This document shows positions 1-6,769 of a stretch of DNA of 25,094 bases, in pieces (position 1 is the first letter of the stretch; each line of letters begins with the position of its first letter). Below the pieces are notes generated by a model. The model did not search any database. It was not told the DNA's origin and worked only from the letters and a program-made list of their open reading frames with translations. The position numbers were made by a program, and so were the translations under genes. Location: NCBI GenBank assembly GCA_019421005.1, contig JAHZGA010000012.1:3724-28817 (forward strand), given 5' to 3'. The stretch is from a bacterium. GTDB lineage: Bacteria; Bacillota_I; Bacilli_A; RF39; UBA660.

Positions 1-1
1 T

Positions 2-1141
2 TGTTCAAGTTTAACTAATTTAAATTTAAAAAACTTTGATACCTCGAATGTAACAAATATGCAATCTATGTTTGATGATTGTAACAATATAACTATATTA
101 GACTTAAGTAACTTTGATACATCAAGCGTAACCAATATGAGAGCTATGTTTAGTGGTTGTTCAAGTTTAACTAATTTAAATTTAAAAAACTTTGATACCT
201 CGAATGTAACAGATATGAGTTATATGTTTAGTTCTTTTAGCAGTTTAACTACATTAGATTTAAGTAATTTTAATACATCTAATGTAACAAATATGTATTG
301 GATGTTTAATAGGTGTAGCAGTTTAACCGCATTAGACTTAAGTAACTTTAATACATCAAAAGTAACCAATATGGGAGGAATGTTTGCATATAATAGCAGT
401 TTAACTACATTAGATTTAAGCAATTTTGATACAAGTAATGTAAAATATATGAATGATATGTTTTTTAAGTGTAGAAGATTAAATTATTTAGATATTCGTA
501 ATTTTGATTTTTCTAGTGTTGAAAACATCAATTCTCTATTTTATTTCATACTATTAAATACAACAATTTATGTAAAAGATGAAACATCCAGAACTTGGAT
601 ATTAAGTTTATCTAGTGGTGCTAGACCATCATCTTGGACAGAGGACAACATATTAATCCCAACACCAACAATAGAACTAAATAAACAACCAGGTACATAT
701 ACAGGTAGACAATTAATAGAAATATCTCCTAGTAAATGGTATACAAAAGATGTAAATTATTTATATTGTATATCTTCTGATAATAAAGAATGTATACCTA
801 CTTTAGTTGGTATAGATACAGAAACTATTAATTTAAAACCAGGTAACAATTATAAAATATGCGCTACTACTAGCGGTAATAAAGTAAGTAACACATGGTG
901 TACTGATACTTACAGAGTAAAAAAAGAAAACTATGAAGTAGGAGATGCTATATATTATAATCCAGTTGACAATAAAATTTGTCTTGAAAGTGATTATCAG
1001 TCAGACAATAGTTTGAATTATTATAAAGGAGAGGCTGATAGTGGTAATGGCGAGGGTTGTATGAAATGGTATGTTATAGCTAATAATGAAAACGATATTA
1101 ATTTATTATTAGACCATAATACAACTAATAAAGTTGCATGA
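2..1141 (+). pseudogene. BspA-like (DUF285) repeat surface protein, 5'-truncated by window edge, first fragment
   Basis: The frame is open from base 2, so the start lies outside the window. The visible part begins inside a series of 26-residue repeats of the form NFDTSNVTNMxxMFxxCSSLTxLDLS (BspA-like/DUF285 family, known for surface and adhesin-like proteins of gut and oral bacteria). After the repeats, which end at about base 577, come a Tyr/Cys-containing spacer and then the start of a C-terminal domain of the kind that ends in YWTSS...GIRPVI. The frame stops at TGA 1139-1141, but homologous coding continues in the same frame to 1657. The TGA falls where a Trp codon would fit (KVA-stop-N), and TGA is a true stop elsewhere in this window. 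I read this as a nonsense-mutated gene; family role in adhesion is known for relatives, not shown here. Confidence 0.85.
32..577 (+). repeat. Seven tandem 78-bp (26-residue) BspA-type repeats
   Basis: Seven consecutive 26-codon units start with Asn-Phe-(Asp/Asn)-Thr/Phe-Ser. The first five hold the consensus closely; the last two degenerate (the seventh loses the CSSL core). Bases 1-55 are identical to bases 157-211, exactly two units apart (156 bp), so the array has been shuffled recently or kept homogeneous by recombination. Confidence 0.9.
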
Positions 1142-1297
1142 AATATAGCAAATAAAGGAGAACCAACATCAAATAATGGCGTTGATGCTAAAGTAGTTTC
1201 AGTTAATTTACAAGCTATGAAAACACCAGTAAAAGCAACTGCTTAATTAACGAGTGATGTATCAACATGGAACGAAGAAGTAAAAAATACAGCTAGA

Positions 1298-1657
1298 ATG
1301 ATAACAGCTGATGAAATATGGGGAATAACACGTTCAACTAACGGTAAGGCTACATGGACATCTCCAACCACAACTGATACTTTCTATTTTGAAAAAAATC
1401 AATTGTCTGGAACTGGAACAAGTAAATATGCATGGTTATTTGATTATACATGGACCTGTACAAATTATGGATGTAATAAACCATTGGGACCATCTGAAAC
1501 AGATGGATACTGGACTTCTTCATATGTTGAAGATGGTTCATTCAGTAAAGCTTGGTTTGTATTAAACCTTGGAAAGCTAGAACTAGGCTATACTGACTTT
1601 TATCCAGGCTATAGTATTGGCATTCGTCCAGTAATAACAATTTCTAAAGAGTTATAA
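1298..1657 (+). pseudogene. C-terminal fragment of the BspA-like surface protein
   Basis: This open stretch is in exactly the same frame as the repeat protein upstream. Between them the frame contains TGA at 1139 and TAA at 1244, with clearly coding-like sequence in between. The fragment carries the C-terminal module with WTSP, YWTSSYVEDGSFSKAW and GIRPVITISK, typical of the DUF6273-like domain that caps many exported proteins of gut Firmicutes. It has no Shine-Dalgarno before its first ATG and no signal peptide, so independent translation is unlikely. Gene end at TAA 1655-1657, immediately inside a terminator hairpin. Confidence 0.75.
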
Positions 1658-1690
1658 AACTAATGAAAACATTAGTCTAAAACTCTTTTT
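1646..1690 (+). terminator. Rho-independent terminator after BspA-like gene
   Basis: ACTAATG and CATTAGT form a perfect inner stem with an AAAA loop; outer arms AAAGAGTT and AACTCTTT extend it, and a run of T follows. It overlaps the stop codon of the surface-protein gene and separates it from hisS. Confidence 0.85.
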
Positions 1691-1708
1691 AATTTAATAA
1701 AAAGATGA

Positions 1709-1733
1709 TATAATATAAAATAATTAAAGGAGA
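1709..1733 (+). promoter_or_regulatory. hisS promoter -10 and ribosome site
   Basis: TATAAT at 1709-1714 sits just after the terminator; no good -35 hexamer is visible (only T-rich sequence from the terminator tail). AAAGGAGA at 1726-1733 is a strong ribosome site ahead of ATG 1742. Confidence 0.6.
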
Positions 1734-1741
1734 GATGAAAA

Positions 1742-3007
1742 ATGATACAAAAACCAAAGGGAACATATGATGTTTATGGTGATAAAGGAAAATCAATATT
1801 ATATTTAGAAAAGTTACTACCACCTCTAATGGAGAAATATAACTATGAATATATCAGAACTCCATTATTTGAAAATAGTGAGTTATTTCATAGAGGTGTA
1901 GGAGAAACAACTGATATCGTATCAAAAGAAACATACGATTTCGTTGATAGAGGTAACAGAAATATGACTTTAAGACCAGAAGGAACAGCAGGAGCAGTAA
2001 GAAGTTATATTGAAAACAAATTATATGCCCGTGATACTATCCCAGTAAAAAACTGGTATTACGGACCAATGTATAGATATGAAAGACCTCAATCAGGAAG
2101 ATTTAGGGAATTTTACCAATTTGGTATTGAAGTATTTGGAGCTTCTGATCCATTAGTGGATGCTGAAGTAATAGGTGTAGCAGTAGATTTTTATAAAGCA
2201 CTTGGAATAGGCGACATAAAAGTAAATATAAATTCATTAGGAGATAAACAATCTAGAGATAATTATCATGAAGCTTTAAAAAAATATTTTGAACCACATT
2301 TAAAAGATATGTGCAAAGATTGTCAAAAAAGATTTGAAAAAAATCCATTAAGGATACTAGATTGTAAAAAGGATGCTGATTCAGAAATAATGAAATCTGC
2401 TCCTAAAATAACAGATTATCTAAATGAACCATCTAAAAAACATTTTGAATTAGTCCAAGAATACTTAACAGCTATAAAAGTAAATTATAAAGTTAACCCT
2501 AGAATAGTTAGAGGACTAGATTATTATACTCATACAGTTTTTGAAGTTTATGCCAACATAGATGGATTTGGTAGTCAAAACGTAATAGGTGCCGGAGGAA
2601 GATATGATAATTTAGTTGAAAATATCGGAGGAATAAAATCACCTGGAGTAGGATTTGCAGCTGGTATAGAAAGAATTTTAGCTATTAAGGAAAAACAAGG
2701 TTTTAGACTTAGTTCACCAAATAACCTTGATTGCTATGTAGTTTATATAGATGAAGAACAAAAAGCATTTGCTATAAAAATGTTACAAGAAATTAGAAAA
2801 GGTGGCTTTTTAGCAGATATGGATTTTATGAGTAGAAGTTTAAAAAGTAATTTTAAACAAGCTGAAAAATTAAATAGTAGATTTATGGTTATAATAGGTG
2901 AAGATGAAATGGAAAAACAAATTGTAACATTAAGAAATACTATTCTTCGAGAAGAATATAAAATTAAAGCTGATGAATTAGTAAGATTTTTAGATGAAAG
3001 TTGTTAA
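1742..3007 (+). CDS. hisS: Histidyl-tRNA synthetase
   Basis: Charges tRNA-His with histidine using ATP, as a cytoplasmic class II dimer. The 421-residue product has the normal bacterial length. Visible signatures: TLRPEGT around 76-82, class II motif 2 YRYERPQSGRFREFYQFGIE at 111-130, the histidine-specific RGLDYYTH at 257-264, GAGGRYDNL at 283-291, and motif 3 GVGFAAGIERIL at about 302-313. The remainder, about 328-421, is the anticodon-binding domain. Start chosen at ATG 1742 behind a strong AAAGGAGA. In many Firmicutes hisS is followed by aspS; here it is followed instead by a TtcA-like gene, one base after the stop, so the two are probably co-transcribed and translationally coupled. Confidence 0.98.
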   Translation: MIQKPKGTYDVYGDKGKSILYLEKLLPPLMEKYNYEYIRTPLFENSELFHRGVGETTDIVSKETYDFVDRGNRNMTLRPEGTAGAVRSYIENKLYARDTIPVKNWYYGPMYRYERPQSGRFREFYQFGIEVFGASDPLVDAEVIGVAVDFYKALGIGDIKVNINSLGDKQSRDNYHEALKKYFEPHLKDMCKDCQKRFEKNPLRILDCKKDADSEIMKSAPKITDYLNEPSKKHFELVQEYLTAIKVNYKVNPRIVRGLDYYTHTVFEVYANIDGFGSQNVIGAGGRYDNLVENIGGIKSPGVGFAAGIERILAIKEKQGFRLSSPNNLDCYVVYIDEEQKAFAIKMLQEIRKGGFLADMDFMSRSLKSNFKQAEKLNSRFMVIIGEDEMEKQIVTLRNTILREEYKIKADELVRFLDESC

Positions 3008-3008
3008 A

Positions 3009-3830
3009 ATGGAAAAATATCGAACAATTGAAAAAAGCATTATAAAAAAATACCGAAAACAAATATGGTCAAAATTTATTAAAGCTATAAAAACTTATGA
3101 CTTAATTAAAGAAAATGACATTATTGCAGTTTGTATATCAGGAGGTAAAGATTCCTTTCTTTTAGCTAAATGTTTAGAAGAACTAAAACGTCATGGTATA
3201 TATAAATTTGACTTAAAGTTCATTATAATGGATCCTGGTTATAGTAGTAAAAATATTAATAAAATTAAAGAAAACTTAAAAAAACTAAACATTGATGCTC
3301 ATATATTTAAAACTGATATTTTTGCCTATACCTCTAAAACAACAGAGCCATGTTATTTATGTGCCAAAATGAGAAGAGGTTATCTATATAATGAAGCTAA
3401 AAAATTAGGATGTAATAAAATAGCTTTAGGACACCATTTTGATGATGTTGTTGAAACTATTTTACTAAACCAAATATTTAATGGAACATTCTCAACAATG
3501 ATGCCAAAATTAAAAAGTGATAATTTTGAAAACTTTGAATTAATAAGACCACTATATTTAATTAGAGAAAATGATATTATAGCATGGAAAAACTATAACG
3601 AATTAGAATTTCTAGACTGTGCTTGTAATGTAACTAAAAAATCATCTGGAAAAAGAATAGTTGTAAAAAACTTAATAAAAGAATTAAACAAAATATATAA
3701 AGATGCGGATAAAAACATATTCTCATCAACTAGTAATGTTAATCTTGATGCTTTAATAGGATATAAAAAAAACAATCAAAAAATAAACTTTCTAGATGAA
3801 TATCAAAAAAATTTAAAAATAGATGAATAA
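3009..3830 (+). CDS. TtcA/TtuA-like PP-loop tRNA thiolase
   Basis: Member of the PP-loop ATPase family that adenylates a tRNA base and replaces oxygen with sulfur; the TtcA branch makes 2-thiocytidine. Counting from ATG 3009 (273 residues): PP-loop SGGKDS at 44-49, CxxC (CYLC) at 115-118, GHHFDD at 141-146, and a further Cys pair in DCAC near 204-206. TtcA enzymes hold an iron-sulfur cluster with a CxxC pair plus one later Cys, and all three are present. Exact target base is not readable from sequence. An alternative ATG at 2994 overlaps hisS by 14 bases; neither start has a good ribosome site. I prefer 3009 because it lies one base after the hisS stop and the protein then begins in the conserved region. 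Confidence 0.85.
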   Translation: MEKYRTIEKSIIKKYRKQIWSKFIKAIKTYDLIKENDIIAVCISGGKDSFLLAKCLEELKRHGIYKFDLKFIIMDPGYSSKNINKIKENLKKLNIDAHIFKTDIFAYTSKTTEPCYLCAKMRRGYLYNEAKKLGCNKIALGHHFDDVVETILLNQIFNGTFSTMMPKLKSDNFENFELIRPLYLIRENDIIAWKNYNELEFLDCACNVTKKSSGKRIVVKNLIKELNKIYKDADKNIFSSTSNVNLDALIGYKKNNQKINFLDEYQKNLKIDE

Positions 3831-3835
3831 ACCTA

Positions 3836-3864
3836 TTTCATAATATTAAAATATATGATATAAT
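3836..3864 (+). promoter_or_regulatory. Promoter of the structured RNA
   Basis: TATAAT at 3859-3864 places the start of transcription at about 3871, which is exactly where the closing stem of the downstream RNA begins (stem from 3872). The -35 position (3836-3841, TTTCAT) is weak. Confidence 0.65.
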
Positions 3865-3870
3865 TAAAAT

Positions 3871-4040
3871 ACCTAAAGGATACGGTTGTCGTTATCAAAA
3901 ACCAACGAAATTACGTATTGGGAATCTAATTGTTAAATGGTGTTGAAAGCTTAAACATATTTTTTAAGAATCCTAAAATTTATCATGTGATGCCCACCTG
4001 GAAGAGCAGGTTTTACGTGATAGACGCCGTTTCTTTGGGA
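3871..4040 (+). ncRNA. Structured RNA, possibly 6S-like, or a leader of the following gene
   Basis: Bases 3872-3890 and 4023-4039 pair over 17 base pairs with two single-base bulges and a few G-U pairs, closing an RNA of about 170 nt. Inside, TATCATGT pairs with ACGTGATA around an ACCTG/CAGGT hairpin (loop GAAGAG), and smaller stems are possible at CCAACG...TTGG and CTTAA...TTAAG. No long ORF with a ribosome site lies inside. Size, the single long closing stem, and the GCCCACCT-hairpin-TTTACG stretch on the 3' side resemble 6S RNA, the RNA polymerase-binding regulator. Against this: there is no terminator at its 3' end, and the ribosome site of the next gene lies 11 bases beyond, so a cis-acting leader is the alternative. 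Identity is inference; the structure is seen. Confidence 0.55.
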
Positions 4041-4061
4041 AAATTATTTTGGAGGATAATT

Positions 4062-4442
4062 ATGAAATTTAAAAATCTATTTAGTAAAGAAAAAGAACTT
4101 TTTATAAAGTTAATCAATGGAATTTTATTGATATGGTTAATAATTGCAACAGTTATAATATTTAGTGATATTGTTAACCTATGTATTAAAGATCCCAAAC
4201 TAACATATGATGAATATAAACTAGTTAATTGTGAAGTATCAAGTGATGATATAATAAACGAAAAAGAATGTAAAGACCGTTTTAATGCGGATGAAATTAA
4301 TGAAAATATGCAAAACTATTATTATTACCGTTCAATTGTAATTTGTCTAGCTAACTTTTTAGTTGTTGCAGGAGTTATGTTCTTATTGAATCGTGATAAT
4401 GAAGAAGAAAAAACAAAAAAGAAAAAAACAACTAAAAAATAA
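4062..4442 (+). CDS. Small two-TM membrane protein of unknown function
   Basis: I do not recognise the family. The 126-residue product has two hydrophobic segments, about 17-36 and 91-109, with an acidic external or internal loop of about 50 residues between them containing two Cys (56 and 70), and a strongly basic Lys/Thr tail. Start chosen at ATG 4062 because GGAGG (4051-4055) lies 6 bases before it; the frame is open further upstream to 3930, but that part is the structured RNA. It stands alone between the RNA and a terminator that overlaps its stop codon. Its transcript may begin at 3871, which would make the structured RNA its leader. Confidence 0.75.
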   Translation: MKFKNLFSKEKELFIKLINGILLIWLIIATVIIFSDIVNLCIKDPKLTYDEYKLVNCEVSSDDIINEKECKDRFNADEINENMQNYYYYRSIVICLANFLVVAGVMFLLNRDNEEEKTKKKKTTKK

Positions 4443-4467
4443 CTGTTGGTAATCAATAGTTATTTTT
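4438..4467 (+). terminator. Terminator after the two-TM protein
   Basis: AATAACTGTTG and CAATAGTTATT form an 11-bp stem (one G-U pair) with loop GTAAT, followed by T residues. It includes the stop codon. Confidence 0.85.
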
Positions 4468-4491
4468 AATAATAAATTTAAGAGGTGTTTT

Positions 4492-5418
4492 ATGCAAAAA
4501 AAAGGTTTTACATTAATTGAAGTATTAGGTTCTCTAGCAGTTGTTGGAATACTTATTTTGATTATTTATCCAGTAATTGATAATTCTTTAAAAGAATCCA
4601 AAGAAAAAATCTATGATGCCCAGATAAATCAAATAAAAAAAGCAGCAAGTGATTGGGCTTTAAAAAATTCAAGTGATTTACCAACTGAAGAAAATCAATC
4701 TATAAATATAACTTTAGGAGCATTAAAACAAGGAGGATATATTGAAAAAACTATTGTTAATCCTCTTAATGAAAAAGAATTTCCTAATGATATGTTTATA
4801 AAAATTAAACGTTTTAAAAATAACTATACCTATCAAGTTATGGATGATGAAAGTAACTATGATGATAAAAATGAATATCAAGCTAATGTTATTTTAATAG
4901 GAGATAAAACAACATCAATTGATATTAACTCTACTTTTGAAGATAAAGGAATTAAAATAATTGATGCCAATGGAACTAAATATACAGCTTATTTTGATAA
5001 TAAATTAGAAAAAATAGTAAGTAATTATCAAACTATAAGTGTAAAAATATATAAAAATTCTGAAGAGGTAAAAAAAATAGATACAAGTAGTATAGGTACT
5101 TACAAAATTGTATATAGTATTGTAAGTAATGGTACTGAAGAATTAATAGCTAGAAAAGTAATAGTTGAAGATAAAACCCCACCAACTTTAAAAGTTGATA
5201 ATCATACTAGTAGATATACTATTAAAATTTCTAAAAATCAAAGTTTTACTATTCCAAGTGCAGTTGCAACTGATAATGTTGATGGAGATATAACTTCTAA
5301 AATAGAAGTAACTAGTAATGTTAACACCAACGTTATAGGAACATATTATATAAAATATAGTGTTTCAGATAATAACAATAATATCCGTAGTTTAACCGTT
5401 ACAGTTATTGTGCAATAA
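4492..5418 (+). CDS. Prepilin-like protein with DUF5011/Ig-like domains
   Basis: The N-terminus has a classic type IV prepilin signal: MQKKG followed by FTLIEVLGSLAVVGILILI, with cleavage and methylation expected after Gly5. The helix continues to about residue 60. Residues of about 130-225 look like a first DUF5011/Ig-like fold (GDKTTSIDINSTFEDKG), and about 226-308 a second (DKTPPTL ... SAVATDNVDGDITSKIEV ... GTYYIKYSVSDNN). The product of 308 residues is much longer than an ordinary ComGC-type pseudopilin. It should be exported and exposed on the surface, perhaps assembled in or on a pilus-like fibre. Start at ATG 4492 has AGAGGTG in front. No prepilin peptidase or pilus ATPase is in this window, so the assembly machinery must lie elsewhere. 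Confidence 0.85.
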   Translation: MQKKGFTLIEVLGSLAVVGILILIIYPVIDNSLKESKEKIYDAQINQIKKAASDWALKNSSDLPTEENQSINITLGALKQGGYIEKTIVNPLNEKEFPNDMFIKIKRFKNNYTYQVMDDESNYDDKNEYQANVILIGDKTTSIDINSTFEDKGIKIIDANGTKYTAYFDNKLEKIVSNYQTISVKIYKNSEEVKKIDTSSIGTYKIVYSIVSNGTEELIARKVIVEDKTPPTLKVDNHTSRYTIKISKNQSFTIPSAVATDNVDGDITSKIEVTSNVNTNVIGTYYIKYSVSDNNNNIRSLTVTVIVQ

Positions 5419-5434
5419 TTTTTAAATACCTTCA

Positions 5435-5453
5435 TATAATTACATAGGAGGTG
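5435..5453 (+). promoter_or_regulatory. -10 element and ribosome site of the DUF11 gene
   Basis: TATAAT at 5435-5440 precedes AGGAGGTG at 5446-5453, which fixes the start at ATG 5457 and not at the in-frame GTG 5451 that lies inside the ribosome site. No convincing -35. A transcription start at about 5447 would leave a very short leader, so the -10 may be fortuitous and the gene may be read from upstream. Confidence 0.4.
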
Positions 5454-5456
5454 AAC

Positions 5457-5849
5457 ATGAACGAGTTAAATAATACAGCTACATCAATAGGAAACTATAA
5501 TAATATTCCAACTTCTCTTACCTCAAATACATCAGTAGTTAATATGATAGATGGCCTATCTTTGGTAAAAGGTGCGGATAAACAAAACTGGGGTAGTGGT
5601 AATTTAACATATACAATAACCATTACTAATCAAACTGATAAAGATTACACTAAACCAGTAATAACTGATATTATTGATACTAATTTAGTTGAATTTGTTG
5701 AAGATAGTGTTACAATTGATAATGTTAAAGCAAGTGAATCTCAATATAAATATGACACTGCTAATCATACATTAACAGTTAATTTAGATGATGTAGCTGC
5801 ATCTAATGTTGTAAATGTATCATTCAGTGTCAAAAAAAAAATACAATGA
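5457..5849 (+). CDS. DUF11-domain protein, probably frameshifted
   Basis: From ATG 5457 the 130-residue product has a Ser/Thr/Asn-rich start, then a DUF11-type beta domain: LTYTITITNQTDKDYTKPV, ITDIIDTNLVEFVEDSVTID and LTVNLDDVAASN. DUF11 modules occur in Gram-positive surface proteins, but no signal peptide or LPxTG anchor is visible, so location is unclear. The frame ends at TGA 5847-5849 directly after a run of ten A (5832-5841). With nine A the frame would continue for 49 more codons to TAA 5989-5991, and that extension reads as protein. The gene is therefore either broken by an extra A, expressed by slippage, or affected by a sequencing error. Confidence 0.75.
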   Translation: MNELNNTATSIGNYNNIPTSLTSNTSVVNMIDGLSLVKGADKQNWGSGNLTYTITITNQTDKDYTKPVITDIIDTNLVEFVEDSVTIDNVKASESQYKYDTANHTLTVNLDDVAASNVVNVSFSVKKKIQ

Positions 5850-5991
5850 TTACTTCGTTTTAAAAAGTAGATGTACATTATTTTATAATGAAATTAAAGA
5901 AATTCAAAGTAACTATGTTACAGTTATAAGTACAATAACAAGAAAATCAAACAAAATTTTAGCTTGTGAAACTCCTTTTTGGCGTATTTAA
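5842..5991 (+). other. Out-of-frame continuation of the DUF11 gene
   Basis: Reading from TAC 5842 gives 49 codons without a stop, containing YNDYFVLKSRCTLFYNEIKE and then VTVISTITRKSNKILACETP, ending FWRI. It has no start codon with a ribosome site and joins the DUF11 frame if one A is removed from the A10 run. It ends just before a terminator, as a real gene end would. Confidence 0.7.
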
Positions 5992-6013
5992 AAATCACTG
6001 ATGTGATTTTTTT
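5991..6013 (+). terminator. Terminator after the DUF11 gene
   Basis: AAATCAC and GTGATTT pair around loop TGAT and are followed by T residues. The position directly after TAA 5989-5991 supports that stop as the original gene end. Confidence 0.85.
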
Positions 6014-6014
6014 G

Positions 6015-6043
6015 TTGAATATTTATACTAGATTTGATAAAAT
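6015..6043 (+). promoter_or_regulatory. Promoter of the ZIP transporter operon
   Basis: TTGAAT (6015-6020), 17-base spacer, TAAAAT (6038-6043). AGAGGTG then precedes ATG 6063. Confidence 0.6.
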
Positions 6044-6062
6044 AACTAATAAGAGGTGAAAC

Positions 6063-6755
6063 ATGAAAACATTAATAGGGTTGATTTTAACACTTTTAAC
6101 AGGACTATTTATTTTACTTGGTAGTTTAATTGTTATAAAATCTAAAAACAAAGAAAAAATAGTAGATTTTTCTATTTCATTAGGATTTACAGTAATGCTT
6201 GGTTTAATATTATTAGAACTATTACCAGAAGCAATGATGCATTTGAATAATTATATCTATGTTATTCTTTTTATCGCATTAGGACTATTATTATTAAAAA
6301 TACTAGACATTTTTATACCTGAACATAATGAAAATTTAAACCATCTTGGTATTGTTTCTAGTATAGCATTAATAATTCATAATTTAATTGAAGGAATAGC
6401 AATTTTAGGTGTAACCTTAACAGAAATTCATTTAGGAATATTACTAAGTATTGGAGTAGGACTACATAATATTCCAATGGGAATGATTATTACAACATCT
6501 ATAAAAAATAATAAACGTTTAATAATTTTACCACTACTAGCTGTATCAACTTTAATAGGAGGTCTATTAGCAAGTATTTCAACTATTTTTGTAAACGAAT
6601 TTATTTTAGGAATATTTTTAGCAATTACTTTGGGAATGTTATTATATATATCTATTTTTGAATTGCTACCTAAAATGAAAAACAAACCTAACATTTTAGG
6701 GATAATTATAGGAATAATTTTAATTGTATTAACCTTATGTTTTCATCATCATTAA
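6063..6755 (+). CDS. ZIP-family divalent metal transporter
   Basis: Integral membrane importer of divalent metals such as zinc. The 230-residue product is almost entirely hydrophobic with about eight helices, the ZIP layout. The two signature metal-site helices are visible: HNLIEG at 106-111 and HNIPMG at 135-140; in ZupT-type proteins the second is usually HNIPEG, so one metal-site Glu is replaced by Met here. A short polar loop with His (about 85-95, PEHNENLNH) and a terminal FHHH add possible metal ligands. Start ATG 6063 follows AGAGGTG. Stop TAA 6753-6755 lies 14 bases before the next gene, so the two are probably one transcript. Which metal is carried cannot be told from sequence; the Met substitution may shift selectivity. 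Confidence 0.88.
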   Translation: MKTLIGLILTLLTGLFILLGSLIVIKSKNKEKIVDFSISLGFTVMLGLILLELLPEAMMHLNNYIYVILFIALGLLLLKILDIFIPEHNENLNHLGIVSSIALIIHNLIEGIAILGVTLTEIHLGILLSIGVGLHNIPMGMIITTSIKNNKRLIILPLLAVSTLIGGLLASISTIFVNEFILGIFLAITLGMLLYISIFELLPKMKNKPNILGIIIGIILIVLTLCFHHH

Positions 6756-6769
6756 AAAGGGTGATTATA

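Noticed and set aside
220..423. Open frame on the minus strand of the repeat gene
   Set aside because: It is the antisense shadow of the repeats and lacks a ribosome site; the same holds for the other minus-strand frames in the window, such as 18571-18984 over eno.
32..577. Regular 78-bp repeats as a CRISPR array
   Set aside because: They are coding, in frame, with diverging units and no unique spacers; they encode the BspA repeat.
1139..1141. TGA read as tryptophan (Mycoplasma code)
   Set aside because: TGA ends eno, ABC-F, ligA and the GNAT gene, and Trp is TGG throughout.
3930..4061. N-terminal extension of the two-TM protein
   Set aside because: This part is the structured RNA, and GGAGG supports ATG 4062.
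6737..6769. ATG 6737 as polymerase start
   Set aside because: It overlaps the ZIP gene, has no ribosome site, and the conserved protein begins at MERIILHIDV behind AAGGGTG.
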